Positions 55,617 through 63,976 of a DNA stretch of 64,000 bases are shown one piece after another. The stretch is from Methylococcaceae bacterium UBA975 (lineage in GTDB: Bacteria > Pseudomonadota > Gammaproteobacteria > Methylococcales > Cycloclasticaceae): contig DBBV01000017.1 of NCBI GenBank assembly GCA_002292375.1, positions 228,597-292,596 of the forward strand, given 5' to 3'. A program made the translations under genes and the position numbers. Each line of letters starts with the position of its first letter. Position 1 is the first letter of the stretch. The notes under the pieces are model-generated. The model did no database searches. It saw nothing but the letters and a program-made list of their open reading frames with translations, and was not told where the DNA came from.

Positions 55617-56123
55617 TTACCCAACAATATCCGCTACAGACTTACCACGTTTAATGGCAACCTCTTCAGCATTTGTCATTTCGGACAACCCTTTGATAGT
55701 AGCCCGTACAACGTTAGCAGGGTTGTTACTGCCAACACATTTTGCCAATACATTGTGTACGCCAACAACTTCAAAAACAGCGCGCATCGCACCACCAGCG
55801 ATAATACCGGTACCTTCTGAAGCAGGCTTCATAAAGACTGAGGCAGCACCATAATTTGAGGTAATGGAGTACTGTAATGTATGATCGCTAAGTTTGACTG
55901 TCGTCATATTTTTGCGAGCTTGCTCCATGGCTTTTTGAATAGCCACAGGCACTTCACGTGCTTTACTGATGCCAAAACCAACGCGACCATTGCCATCGCC
56001 AACAACAGCCAGTGCTGAAAATCTAAATTGACGACCACCTTTAACTACTTTTGAGATCCGTCTAACAGTAATTAGTTTTTCTTGTAAATCGTCTTGCTTA
56101 TTTTGAGTAGGTATCGATGCCAT
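55617..56123 (-). CDS. rpsE: 30S ribosomal protein S5
   Basis: 168 residues: dsRBD-like N-terminal domain (KVVKGGRQFRFSALAVVGDG) and a C-terminal domain. Involved in decoding fidelity and mRNA helicase action at the entry tunnel. Eight bases after rplR. Confidence 0.97.
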   Translation of the reverse strand: MASIPTQNKQDDLQEKLITVRRISKVVKGGRQFRFSALAVVGDGNGRVGFGISKAREVPVAIQKAMEQARKNMTTVKLSDHTLQYSITSNYGAASVFMKPASEGTGIIAGGAMRAVFEVVGVHNVLAKCVGSNNPANVVRATIKGLSEMTNAEEVAIKRGKSVADIVG

Positions 56124-56131
56124 AATTGCCT

Positions 56132-56485
56132 CTAAAAGTCCAATCCATTTTCACGCGCTGCTTCTGCAAGTGCTTTAACGCGTCCGTGATATTTATAACC
56201 AGAACGATCAAAAGCAACTTTAGTGATTCCAGCTTTGACAGCGCGTTCAGCAATTGCTTTACCCACTATACTTGCGGCATCAACATTACCTGAGTTCTTA
56301 ACGCTCTCTTTGATTTCGGTTAACAGTGTAGATGCTGAAGCTAGCACTTTAGAGCCATCACCTGTAGTAATTTGCGCATAGATATGACGTGGTGAGCGGT
56401 GAACACTCAATCGATCAATCCCTTTTTCTTTAATACGGGCTCTAGTTTTAGTGGCCCGACGTATACGTGAACTATTCTTATCCAT
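56132..56485 (-). CDS. rplR: 50S ribosomal protein L18
   Basis: 117 residues with RLSVHRSPRHIYAQI and the C-terminal GYKYHGRVKALAEAARENGLDF. Binds 5S rRNA together with L5. Eight bases after rplF. Confidence 0.97.
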   Translation of the reverse strand: MDKNSSRIRRATKTRARIKEKGIDRLSVHRSPRHIYAQITTGDGSKVLASASTLLTEIKESVKNSGNVDAASIVGKAIAERAVKAGITKVAFDRSGYKYHGRVKALAEAARENGLDF

Positions 56486-56493
56486 TATTTAGC

Positions 56494-57027
56494 CTATTTC
56501 TTCTTAGCTTCTTTCATTACAACGTGCTCACCAACGTATCTAATTCCTTTCCCTTTATAAGGTTCAGGCGATCTATAAGCACGAATATCGGCAGCTACTT
56601 GACCTACTAACTGTTTGTCACAACCTTTTATAACTACTTCGGTTTGACTGGGTGTTTCGATTGTAATCCCTTCAGGGATCGGGTGATCTACCGGGTGTGA
56701 AAAACCCAAGGTTAAATTAAGAAATTTTCCTTTTACCTGTGAACGATAACCCACGCCACGAAGTTCAAGTTTCTTTTCAAAACCAGTTGTTACACCAATA
56801 ACCATATTATTAACGAGTGAACGCAGTGTACCAGCCATGGCAATCGACGGTTTATTATGAACATTCGATTTAAATGACAAGACGTTATCGTTAAACTCAA
56901 CATCAACACAATCGATCGCATTACACACCAATTGGCCGTTCTTTCCTTTAATCGTTAACTTACCATCGTTATTTTTATACTCAACACCGGCAGGTAATTC
57001 AACGGGACTATTTGCTATTCTAGACAT
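56494..57027 (-). CDS. rplF: 50S ribosomal protein L6
   Basis: 177 residues, two similar L6 domains; C-terminal signature PEPYKGKGIRYVGE. Sits near the factor-binding site. Twelve bases after rpsH. Confidence 0.97.
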   Translation of the reverse strand: MSRIANSPVELPAGVEYKNNDGKLTIKGKNGQLVCNAIDCVDVEFNDNVLSFKSNVHNKPSIAMAGTLRSLVNNMVIGVTTGFEKKLELRGVGYRSQVKGKFLNLTLGFSHPVDHPIPEGITIETPSQTEVVIKGCDKQLVGQVAADIRAYRSPEPYKGKGIRYVGEHVVMKEAKKK

Positions 57028-57039
57028 AATTAGACCTGT

Positions 57040-57438
57040 TTAACTTATATAACAAATAACTTCGCCACCATGCCCATTTGAACGGGCGGCACGATCAGTC
57101 ATTAAACCATGAGATGTCGAAATAATGGCGACACCAAGGCCACCTTTAACTTTAGGCAGCTCATCCTTAGACTTATAGACACGAAGACCTGGTTTACTTA
57201 CACGATCAATAGATTCAATGACTGGTTTGCCTTGAAAATACTTAAGCGTTATATCCAATGTCGGCTTGTTATTATCTTGTTCAATTTTAGTTGAATCTAC
57301 TATGTAACCTTCCTGTACCAAAACGTCTGCCAGTGCAGATTTTTTAGTTGAAAAAGGCATACTTACTGTTTTCTTTTCTGCAGATTGCGCATTACGGATG
57401 CGAGTTAACATGTCTGCAATTGGATCGCTCATACTCAT
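57040..57438 (-). CDS. rpsH: 30S ribosomal protein S8
   Basis: 132 residues starting MSMSDPIADMLTRIRNAQ, which matches E. coli S8 at its first Met. C-terminal GGEVICYIS is conserved. In E. coli S8 represses the spc operon by binding mRNA at rplE; whether that hairpin exists here was not tested. Confidence 0.97.
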   Translation of the reverse strand: MSMSDPIADMLTRIRNAQSAEKKTVSMPFSTKKSALADVLVQEGYIVDSTKIEQDNNKPTLDITLKYFQGKPVIESIDRVSKPGLRVYKSKDELPKVKGGLGVAIISTSHGLMTDRAARSNGHGGEVICYIS

Positions 57439-57453
57439 CAGTTTATTCCTCTT

Positions 57454-57759
57454 TTACCAGCTAGCCTTAGATAGACCAGGCACATCACCACGCATTGTTG
57501 CTTCACGTAGTTTGTTACGGCTTAATCCAAATTTTCTGTAATAACCGTGTGGTCTTCCAGTGATATTGCAACGATTACGCAAACGTGAAGGACTTGAATC
57601 ACGAGGCAAACTGACTAATTTAGTTTGTGCCTCAATCACTTGATCCATTGATGAAGCTGGATTTCTAATGATTTCTTTCAGCGCTTTTCTTTTTTCAGCG
57701 TATTGAGCTACCAAACGATTACGTTTGTTTTCTCTTGCTATCATGGATTTTTTAGCCAT
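57454..57759 (-). CDS. rpsN: 30S ribosomal protein S14, zinc-free form
   Basis: 101 residues with SRLRNRCNITGRPHGYYRKFGLSRN. The long form with a single Cys lacks the CxxC pairs of the 61-residue zinc form. Three bases before rplE's stop on the coding strand order. Confidence 0.96.
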   Translation of the reverse strand: MAKKSMIARENKRNRLVAQYAEKRKALKEIIRNPASSMDQVIEAQTKLVSLPRDSSPSRLRNRCNITGRPHGYYRKFGLSRNKLREATMRGDVPGLSKASW

Positions 57760-57762
57760 CGG

Positions 57763-58308
57763 TTAACCTTGTTGTTTAATAGGGAAGTTAAAAGCCTTTA
57801 ATAGTGCACGGCCTTCTTCGTCATTTTTAGCAGTTGTTGTGATCGCGATATCTAAACCACGAATCGCATCAATTTTATCATAGTCAATCTCTGGGAAGAT
57901 GATTTGCTCAGTAACACCTAACGAATAATTGCCCCGACCATCAAACGATTTATCACTTAAACCCCTGAAATCTCTAATGCGAGGAATTGCAATAGAAACA
58001 AGACGCTGTAAAAAATCATACATACGCTCATTTCTTAGCGTTACTTTACAACCGATAGGCATATCATCACGAATCTTAAAACCAGCAATTGATTTTTTAG
58101 ACATGGTGATTATGGGTTTTTGACTTGAGATTTTTTCAAGATCAGCCAATGCATTTTGAATAATCTTTTTATCTGCAACTGCCTCACCAACACCCATATT
58201 AAGGGTGATCTTAGTAATCTTAGGCACTTCCATAATTGACTTGAATTTGAAATCCTTCATCAAAGCCGGAATGATTTCATTCTTGTAGTGGTCTTGTAGT
58301 ATTGACAT
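57763..58308 (-). CDS. rplE: 50S ribosomal protein L5
   Basis: The start at 58308 (MSILQDHYKNEI) fits L5 length (181 residues); a longer frame to 58578 lies inside rplX in another phase and is rejected. Conserved KITLNMGVGEA, TMSKKSIAGFKIRD and the P-site contact loop GRGNYSLGV. Binds 5S rRNA. Confidence 0.97.
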   Translation of the reverse strand: MSILQDHYKNEIIPALMKDFKFKSIMEVPKITKITLNMGVGEAVADKKIIQNALADLEKISSQKPIITMSKKSIAGFKIRDDMPIGCKVTLRNERMYDFLQRLVSIAIPRIRDFRGLSDKSFDGRGNYSLGVTEQIIFPEIDYDKIDAIRGLDIAITTTAKNDEEGRALLKAFNFPIKQQG

Positions 58309-58324
58309 AAATTTCTCTTCGATC

Positions 58325-58642
58325 CTAAGCGTCAAGCACTTCATTGTTTGATTTAAAGAAGCGCACTTTCTTGCCATCCTCAAGTACTTTAAAGCCAACA
58401 CGATCAGCTTTCTTAGTTTGAGCATTATATATGGCAACATTAGAGACATTAATTGGCATTTGTTTTTCGATAATGCCACCTTCGATGCCTTTATTAGGGT
58501 TAGGTTTTTGATGCTTTTTAACCGTGTTAACACCCTCAACGAGTACCTTATCAGAAGAGACAACTGATAAAACAACACCGCGTTTATCTTTGTCTTTACC
58601 GACGATTACGATGACTTCATCACCTTTTTTAATTTTATTCAT
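58325..58642 (-). CDS. rplX: 50S ribosomal protein L24
   Basis: 105 residues with the KOW motif (KKGDEVIVIVGKDKDKRG) at the N-terminus. One of two assembly initiators of the large subunit. Fourteen bases after rplN. Confidence 0.97.
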   Translation of the reverse strand: MNKIKKGDEVIVIVGKDKDKRGVVLSVVSSDKVLVEGVNTVKKHQKPNPNKGIEGGIIEKQMPINVSNVAIYNAQTKKADRVGFKVLEDGKKVRFFKSNNEVLDA

Positions 58643-58656
58643 AATTAAACTTTTAA

Positions 58657-59025
58657 TTAAATAACTTCAGGAGCCAGTGAGATTATCTTCATGAATTTTT
58701 CGTTACGTAATTCACGAGTCACAGGGCCAAAAATACGTGTACCAATGGGTTGAAGGTTAGCATTTAAAAGAACTGCCGCATTACCATCAAACCGGATACA
58801 AGAGCCATCAGGACGACGTACGCCCTTTCTTGTTCTAACAACAACTGCGTTGTACACGTCACCTTTCTTTACTTTACCGCGTGGTATAGCGTCTTTAATA
58901 CTAACCTTGATGATGTCACCAATTTTAGCGTAACGCTTATGAGAACCACCTAAAACCTTAATACACATGACATTACGCGCACCGCTATTATCGGCCACAT
59001 TGAGTCTTGATTGCATTTGAATCAT
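58657..59025 (-). CDS. rplN: 50S ribosomal protein L14
   Basis: 122 residues: MIQMQSRLNVADNSGA at the start and GNAAVLLNANLQPIGTRIFGPV near the end. It is the docking site of RsfS, which is encoded in the left part of this window. Eighteen bases after rpsQ. Confidence 0.97.
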   Translation of the reverse strand: MIQMQSRLNVADNSGARNVMCIKVLGGSHKRYAKIGDIIKVSIKDAIPRGKVKKGDVYNAVVVRTRKGVRRPDGSCIRFDGNAAVLLNANLQPIGTRIFGPVTRELRNEKFMKIISLAPEVI

Positions 59026-59043
59026 TACTTACTCCAACTAACT

Positions 59044-59304
59044 CTATTTGGTTTTTTCAATAATTTCATGAAGCTTCCATGTTTTCGACTTTGAAACAGG
59101 TCGACATGAAACCAACGAAACGACATCACCTTCAGAACATGCATTATTTTCATCATGCGCATGAAAGTTAGTACTACGCTTAATGACCTTACCGTACAAA
59201 GGGTGCTTAACTTGGCGAGTTACTTTTACAGTGATTGTTTTATCACCTTTATTACTAGTAACCACACCAGAGATGGTTCTAATTGATTTTTCTTGATCAC
59301 TCAT
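59044..59304 (-). CDS. rpsQ: 30S ribosomal protein S17
   Basis: 86 residues from the start at 59304 (MSDQEKSIRTISG), where S17 homology begins; this makes an 8-base overlap with rpmC. Upstream in-frame ATGs inside rpmC are less likely. OB fold with CRPVSKSKTW at the C-terminus. Confidence 0.94.
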   Translation of the reverse strand: MSDQEKSIRTISGVVTSNKGDKTITVKVTRQVKHPLYGKVIKRSTNFHAHDENNACSEGDVVSLVSCRPVSKSKTWKLHEIIEKTK

Positions 59305-59497
59305 TTGCATCACTCGCTTGTTCATTCAAAATAGTTTTAATACGCGCAATATCACCACGCACATCAGAAAATTGATGAACTTGTGTTAATTGACCAGTCG
59401 TGTTTTGCATGCGCAAATTGAACTGATCTTTCCTTAATTCTAACAAAAGCGCATTGAGCTCTTGCACAGTCTTTTTTCTTAATTCTGACGCTTTCAT
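59297..59497 (-). CDS. rpmC: 50S ribosomal protein L29
   Basis: 66-residue helical hairpin (MKASELRKKTVQELNALLLE, RIKTILNE). Near the tunnel exit, part of the trigger-factor and SRP docking site. Overlaps rplP by one base and rpsQ by eight. Confidence 0.96.
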   Translation of the reverse strand: MKASELRKKTVQELNALLLELRKDQFNLRMQNTTGQLTQVHQFSDVRGDIARIKTILNEQASDANE

Positions 59498-59910
59498 TAC
59501 ATTATTGTCCGTTCAGCAAATTTTGTTTTAAAAGGCAACTTAGCTGAAGCCAAGTTAAAGGCCTCCATTGCTATTTCTTTCGATACACCTTGTAATTCAA
59601 ATAACATGGTGCCTGGCTTAATTTGAGCGACCCAGTATTCAACACTACCTTTACCTTTACCCATCCTGACTTCCAAAGGCTTCTTAGTAATTGGCTTATC
59701 AGGAAATACTCTAATCCAAACTTTACCACCACGTTTAATATGACGTGTAATCGCGCGACGACCAGCCTCAATTTGACGAGCTGTCATGCGTCCACGTTCA
59801 ATAGACTTTAAACCAAACTCACCAAAACTAACATCACTACCGCGATGCGCTAGACCGGTATTTCTATTTTTATGAGCTTTTCTAAATTTTGTTTTCTTTG
59901 GCTGCAACAT
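59497..59910 (-). CDS. rplP: 50S ribosomal protein L16
   Basis: 137 residues with the conserved GRMTARQIEAGRRAITRHIKR and KGSVEYWVAQIKPG, located by the A site. Nine bases after rpsC. Confidence 0.97.
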   Translation of the reverse strand: MLQPKKTKFRKAHKNRNTGLAHRGSDVSFGEFGLKSIERGRMTARQIEAGRRAITRHIKRGGKVWIRVFPDKPITKKPLEVRMGKGKGSVEYWVAQIKPGTMLFELQGVSKEIAMEAFNLASAKLPFKTKFAERTIM

Positions 59911-59919
59911 TGTAAGTAC

Positions 59920-60597
59920 CTATTCTCCTGCAACTTCTTTAGGGCTAGAAACAGGGATACTAGAGTTATGATCAAATACCTCACCTTTAAAGATCCAGAC
60001 TTTAATACCAAGAATCCCATACGTTGTTAACGCTTCAGTAAAGCCATAATCAATATCTGCCCTTAAGGTATGCAAAGGCACACGGCCTTCTCTATACCAT
60101 TCATTACGAGCAATATCAGCGCCGTTCAAACGACCACTTACTTTGATTTTAATCCCTTCAGCGCCCAATCTCATTGTATTGGTTACCGCACGCTTCATCG
60201 CACGTCTAAACATGATACGACGCTCTAATTGCTGCGCCACACCTTCAGCGACAAGTAACGCATCCAATTCAGGTTTGCGAATCTCTTCAACATTAATTTG
60301 GACTGGTACACCCATTATTTTACTAACTTCAGCTCTAAGCGAATCGACGTCACCGCCTTTTTTGCCAATAACAATACCAGGACGTGCCGTATGTATCGTG
60401 ATCTGAGCGTTAGACGCAGGACGATTGATTTGAATTTTGCTGACAGAAGCAGACATTAGTTTTTTCTTAAGAAAATCCCTAACGATCAAATCTTGCCTTA
60501 ACATCTCAGGATAAGCTTGTGAATTTGCGTACCAACGCGAATTCCAATCTTTAACAATACCGAGGCGTATACCAGTTGGATGTACTTTTTGACCCAT
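59920..60597 (-). CDS. rpsC: 30S ribosomal protein S3
   Basis: 225 residues: MGQKVHPTGIRLGIVKDW, KH domain (about 40-105, ARPGIVIGKKGGDVDSL), C-terminal domain with YGFTEALTTYGILGIKVWIFKGE. Guards the mRNA entry. Thirteen bases after rplV. Confidence 0.97.
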   Translation of the reverse strand: MGQKVHPTGIRLGIVKDWNSRWYANSQAYPEMLRQDLIVRDFLKKKLMSASVSKIQINRPASNAQITIHTARPGIVIGKKGGDVDSLRAEVSKIMGVPVQINVEEIRKPELDALLVAEGVAQQLERRIMFRRAMKRAVTNTMRLGAEGIKIKVSGRLNGADIARNEWYREGRVPLHTLRADIDYGFTEALTTYGILGIKVWIFKGEVFDHNSSIPVSSPKEVAGE

Positions 60598-60610
60598 ATC
60601 TATTTACTCT

Positions 60611-60949
60611 TTATTTAGTGTCACTAACTGCAATTGTTATATGGCAGTTTCTTTTTAAGATTCTATTGCCACGACCTTTTGCACGTGCCTTAAATCGTTT
60701 ATGCGTCGCGGCTTCATCAACAAAAACCGTAGATACATATAATTCATCGACATCCGCACCTTCATTATGTTCAGCATTAGCGATTGCCGAGTTTAAAAGT
60801 TTTTTAAACATATCAGCCGCTTTACGCGTGCTAAAGCTTAAAAGGTTCAACGCGTTTTCAACCGCTTCACCACGAATTTGATTTGCAATTAATCGGCCTT
60901 TTTGTGCCGAAATACTTGCGTTTTTTAATTTAGCTCTGACTTCCATCAC
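60611..60949 (-). CDS. rplV: 50S ribosomal protein L22
   Basis: 112 residues; the beta hairpin that lines the exit tunnel is in the KRFKARAKGRGNRILKRN region, where macrolide-resistance changes map in other species. A second ATG one codon in is equally possible. Eleven bases after rpsS. Confidence 0.96.
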   Translation of the reverse strand: MMEVRAKLKNASISAQKGRLIANQIRGEAVENALNLLSFSTRKAADMFKKLLNSAIANAEHNEGADVDELYVSTVFVDEAATHKRFKARAKGRGNRILKRNCHITIAVSDTK

Positions 60950-60960
60950 TACACCAATTG

Positions 60961-61233
60961 TTATCTTGATTTCTTATCAATAATATGACCACGATAAGTA
61001 CGCGTTAAAGCGAACTCACCCAGTTTGTGGCCAACCATATTTTCAGTAATAATTACTGGCATATGTTGCTTACCGTTATGGATAGCGATTGTTAGCCCAA
61101 CCATGTTTGGTAAAATCATTGAACGGCGAGACCACGTTTTAATGGGTCTACGATTATTCGTTTCTGCGGCAACTTCGACTTTTTTCATTAAATGAAGATC
61201 GACGAAAGGCCCTTTTTTAATGGATCTTGGCAC
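60961..61233 (-). CDS. rpsS: 30S ribosomal protein S19
   Basis: 90 residues: MPRSIKKGPFVDLHLMKKV and NMVGHKLGEFALTRTYRGH. Head protein next to S13. Nine bases after rplB. Confidence 0.97.
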   Translation of the reverse strand: MPRSIKKGPFVDLHLMKKVEVAAETNNRRPIKTWSRRSMILPNMVGLTIAIHNGKQHMPVIITENMVGHKLGEFALTRTYRGHIIDKKSR

Positions 61234-61242
61234 AATATATCC

Positions 61243-62070
61243 TTAACGTTTAGTTCTACTTCTTACAATTAATTTATCCGTACGCTTATTACTACGCGTC
61301 TTATAACCCTTGGTTGGCACACCCCAAGGAGAAACCGGATGCCTACCACCTGATGTTCTACCTTCACCACCACCATGCGGGTGATCAACAGGGTTCATAG
61401 CAACACCACGTACTGTCGGTCTAACACCTCTCCAGCGTTTGGCACCCGCCTTACCTAAAGAGATCAAACTGTGTTCCGAATTGCCCACCTCACCAATAAC
61501 TGCACGACATGATGACAGCGCTTTACGCATCTCACCCGAACGAAGCCTCAAGGTTACGTGATCACCATCTCTAGCAACGATTTGAACCACCGTACCTGCA
61601 CTTCGTGCAATTTGAGCACCTTTACCGGGCTTAATTTCAACACAATGGACCTGCGTACCAACAGGAATGTTCCGCATTGGTAAACAGTTTCCGACTTTAA
61701 TTGGGGCTACTTCAGAAGAGATAACTTCATCGCCAACTGACAAATTCTTAGGCGCAATAATGTAACGTCTTTCACCGTCATTATATAGTATTAATGCAAT
61801 ATTGGCAGTCCTATTTGGATCATATTGCAGACTTTCTACCTTACCAGGGATATCAAATTTGTTTCTTTTAAAGTCTATCAAACGGTAATGCTGTTTATGA
61901 CCCCCACCGCGGTGCCTCGTCGTAATACGACCATTATTGTTACGTCCACCTGTTTTTGACTTCTTAGCCAATAACGGGCCGTGAGGCGCACCCTTGCTTA
62001 GCTCAGGGTTTTTGATTCTAACAACAAAGCGTGAGCCAGGAGAAGTTGGTTTTGATTTTACAATTGCCAT
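61243..62070 (-). CDS. rplB: 50S ribosomal protein L2
   Basis: 275 residues; the catalytically important peptidyl-transferase-side loop NPVDHPHGGGEGRTSGG is intact, and RGGGHKQHYRLIDFKRNK marks the N-terminal OB domain. Twenty bases after rplW. Confidence 0.98.
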   Translation of the reverse strand: MAIVKSKPTSPGSRFVVRIKNPELSKGAPHGPLLAKKSKTGGRNNNGRITTRHRGGGHKQHYRLIDFKRNKFDIPGKVESLQYDPNRTANIALILYNDGERRYIIAPKNLSVGDEVISSEVAPIKVGNCLPMRNIPVGTQVHCVEIKPGKGAQIARSAGTVVQIVARDGDHVTLRLRSGEMRKALSSCRAVIGEVGNSEHSLISLGKAGAKRWRGVRPTVRGVAMNPVDHPHGGGEGRTSGGRHPVSPWGVPTKGYKTRSNKRTDKLIVRSRTKR

Positions 62071-62090
62071 AAGTTTAATCTATCGTCTAA

Positions 62091-62384
62091 TTATGCAGAA
62101 ATAAATTCTATTTCTTGCCCAGATTTAATTCGAACGTAGGCTTTTTTTACATCAGATCGTTTACCTAATGTACGGCCATGTCGCTTAGTTTTACCTTTAA
62201 CATTTAAAGTCTGTACAGACTCAACAGTGACTTCAAAAAGCTTTTCAACCGCTGCTTTAATATCCGTTTTGGTCGCCGTCTTATTTACTTTAAACACATA
62301 TTGATTATGCTTATCAGACGCTGCTGCACTTTTTTCGGTAACAACTGGCGCGGTTATTAATTGTAATAGGAATTCTTGATTCAT
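62091..62384 (-). CDS. rplW: 50S ribosomal protein L23
   Basis: 97 residues with TEKSAAASDKHNQYVFKV and the tunnel-exit loop GKTKRHGRTLGKRSD. Docking site of trigger factor and SRP. Overlaps rplD by four bases (ATGA). Confidence 0.97.
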   Translation of the reverse strand: MNQEFLLQLITAPVVTEKSAAASDKHNQYVFKVNKTATKTDIKAAVEKLFEVTVESVQTLNVKGKTKRHGRTLGKRSDVKKAYVRIKSGQEIEFISA

Positions 62385-62980
62385 TTTAAGCGCTCCTCAA
62401 TTAATGCAATCGCATCGGCTGTAATACATATTTTCTCAAAAGATAATAACGAAACTGGATCAACCTCAAACGCCGCGCATACATCAACTTTGTGTATGTT
62501 GCGACTTGCTAGTTGTAAATTAACGTCTTCAGCAGCAAGCACGATTAAAGAATTAAGCATCCCATTGTCTGCCAGCAAAGTAGTCAATGCTTTAGTCTTA
62601 GGTTGATCAAGTGTTATTGAGTCGACAATAACCAATCTGTCCTGACGAATCAGCTCAGACAAAATAGAACGCATCGCAACCGCGTACATTTTTTTATTCA
62701 TTTTTTTGCTGTGGTCCTGAGGCTTAGCGGCAAATGTAACACCACCTGTACGCCAAATAGGGCTACGGATTGTACCCGCCCTTGCGCGACCAGTACCTTT
62801 TTGCTTCCACGGTTTTACACCACCACCACTAACTTCTGAGCGCGTTTTTTGTGCTCGCGTACCGGCTCTGGCATTCGCCATATAGGTCACCACCAACTGG
62901 TGAATAAGACCTTCGTTATAATCTTGGCCAAAAACGGCTTCAGATACATTTTTACCTACGACAGGCGCTTGAATTTTCAT
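62381..62980 (-). CDS. rplD: 50S ribosomal protein L4
   Basis: 199 residues; the tunnel loop is GGVKPWKQKGTGRARAGT. In E. coli L4 also shuts down the S10 operon through a leader in front of rpsJ; that leader is not seen here, since tuf ends 5 bases before rpsJ. Eight bases after rplC. Confidence 0.97.
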   Translation of the reverse strand: MKIQAPVVGKNVSEAVFGQDYNEGLIHQLVVTYMANARAGTRAQKTRSEVSGGGVKPWKQKGTGRARAGTIRSPIWRTGGVTFAAKPQDHSKKMNKKMYAVAMRSILSELIRQDRLVIVDSITLDQPKTKALTTLLADNGMLNSLIVLAAEDVNLQLASRNIHKVDVCAAFEVDPVSLLSFEKICITADAIALIEERLK

Positions 62981-62988
62981 AATTATGC

Positions 62989-63627
62989 CTATTTTTTAAC
63001 TTTAATAGCCGGTGTAATAATTACATCGCCATTTTTACTGCCTGGAATTGCGCCTTTAATCAGTAACACTGACTTTTCTGCATCAATTTTCACTATCTCA
63101 AGGTTCTGCGTTGTTACACGCTCATTACCCATATGACCAGCCATTTTTTTGCCTTTCAATACTCGGCCAGGTGTTTGACATTGACCAATCGAACCCGGTG
63201 CACGGTGAGACAGAGAGTTACCATGGGTAGCATCTTGCATTTGGAAGTTGTGCCGTTTAATTACACCAGCAAAACCTTTACCAATACTACGGCCTTGAAC
63301 GTCGATTTTTTGACCGATCTCAAAAGAATCAAGCGGTAAATCAGCGCCTACTTCAAGTTCCGAGTCAGAGTCAAGTCTGAACTCCCACAAACCGTTACCT
63401 GCTTCAACACCCGCTTTAGCAAACAAACCAGCTTTGGCTTTATTTACACGTGAGTTTTTGACTTCCCCAGTTGTCACTTGAACCGCTGAGTAGCCATCGG
63501 ATTCTTGACGTAAAACCCGAGTAACACGGTTTGGCAACACCTGAACAACAGATACTGGAATCGAAACCCCTTCCTCTGTGAACAATCTTGTCATACCGCA
63601 TTTACGGCCAACTAATCCTAAAGACAT
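62989..63627 (-). CDS. rplC: 50S ribosomal protein L3
   Basis: 212 residues starting MSLGLVGRKCGMTRLFTEEG; the extended loop with DATHGNSLSHRAPGSIGQ reaches the peptidyl-transferase centre and carries the Gln methylated by PrmB in E. coli. Thirty-two bases after rpsJ. Confidence 0.97.
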   Translation of the reverse strand: MSLGLVGRKCGMTRLFTEEGVSIPVSVVQVLPNRVTRVLRQESDGYSAVQVTTGEVKNSRVNKAKAGLFAKAGVEAGNGLWEFRLDSDSELEVGADLPLDSFEIGQKIDVQGRSIGKGFAGVIKRHNFQMQDATHGNSLSHRAPGSIGQCQTPGRVLKGKKMAGHMGNERVTTQNLEIVKIDAEKSVLLIKGAIPGSKNGDVIITPAIKVKK

Positions 63628-63659
63628 GATATACCCTCTTTAATCTATATTAAGCCGAA

Positions 63660-63971
63660 TTAATTCAGCTTGATTTGTACGTCAACACCCGCTGATAGAT
63701 CAAGCTTCATCAGTGCGTCAACAGTTTTATCGGTTGGCTCAACAATATCCATCATACGTTTATGCGTACGAAGTTCGTATTGATCCCTAGCATCTTTGTT
63801 TACATGCGGTGAAGCAAGAACGGTAAAACGCTCTTTTTTAGTTGGCAAAGGAATTGGACCCATTACTTGGGCACCCGTTCTTTTCGCAGTTTCAACTATT
63901 TCACGAGCCGCATGATCGATCAGCCTATGATCAAAGCCTTTTAAACGAATTCTTATGGATTGTTTTGACAT
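63660..63971 (-). CDS. rpsJ: 30S ribosomal protein S10 / NusE
   Basis: 103 residues: IRIRLKGFDHRLIDHA and PLPTKKERFTVLASPHVNKDARDQYE. Besides its ribosomal role it pairs with NusB in antitermination. First gene of the block, 5 bases after the tuf stop. Confidence 0.97.
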   Translation of the reverse strand: MSKQSIRIRLKGFDHRLIDHAAREIVETAKRTGAQVMGPIPLPTKKERFTVLASPHVNKDARDQYELRTHKRMMDIVEPTDKTVDALMKLDLSAGVDVQIKLN

Positions 63972-63976
63972 TTTAT

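Noticed and set aside
58309..58578. 90-codon extension upstream of rplE
   Set aside because: It lies within rplX in another phase; L5 proteins are about 180 residues and begin at 58308.
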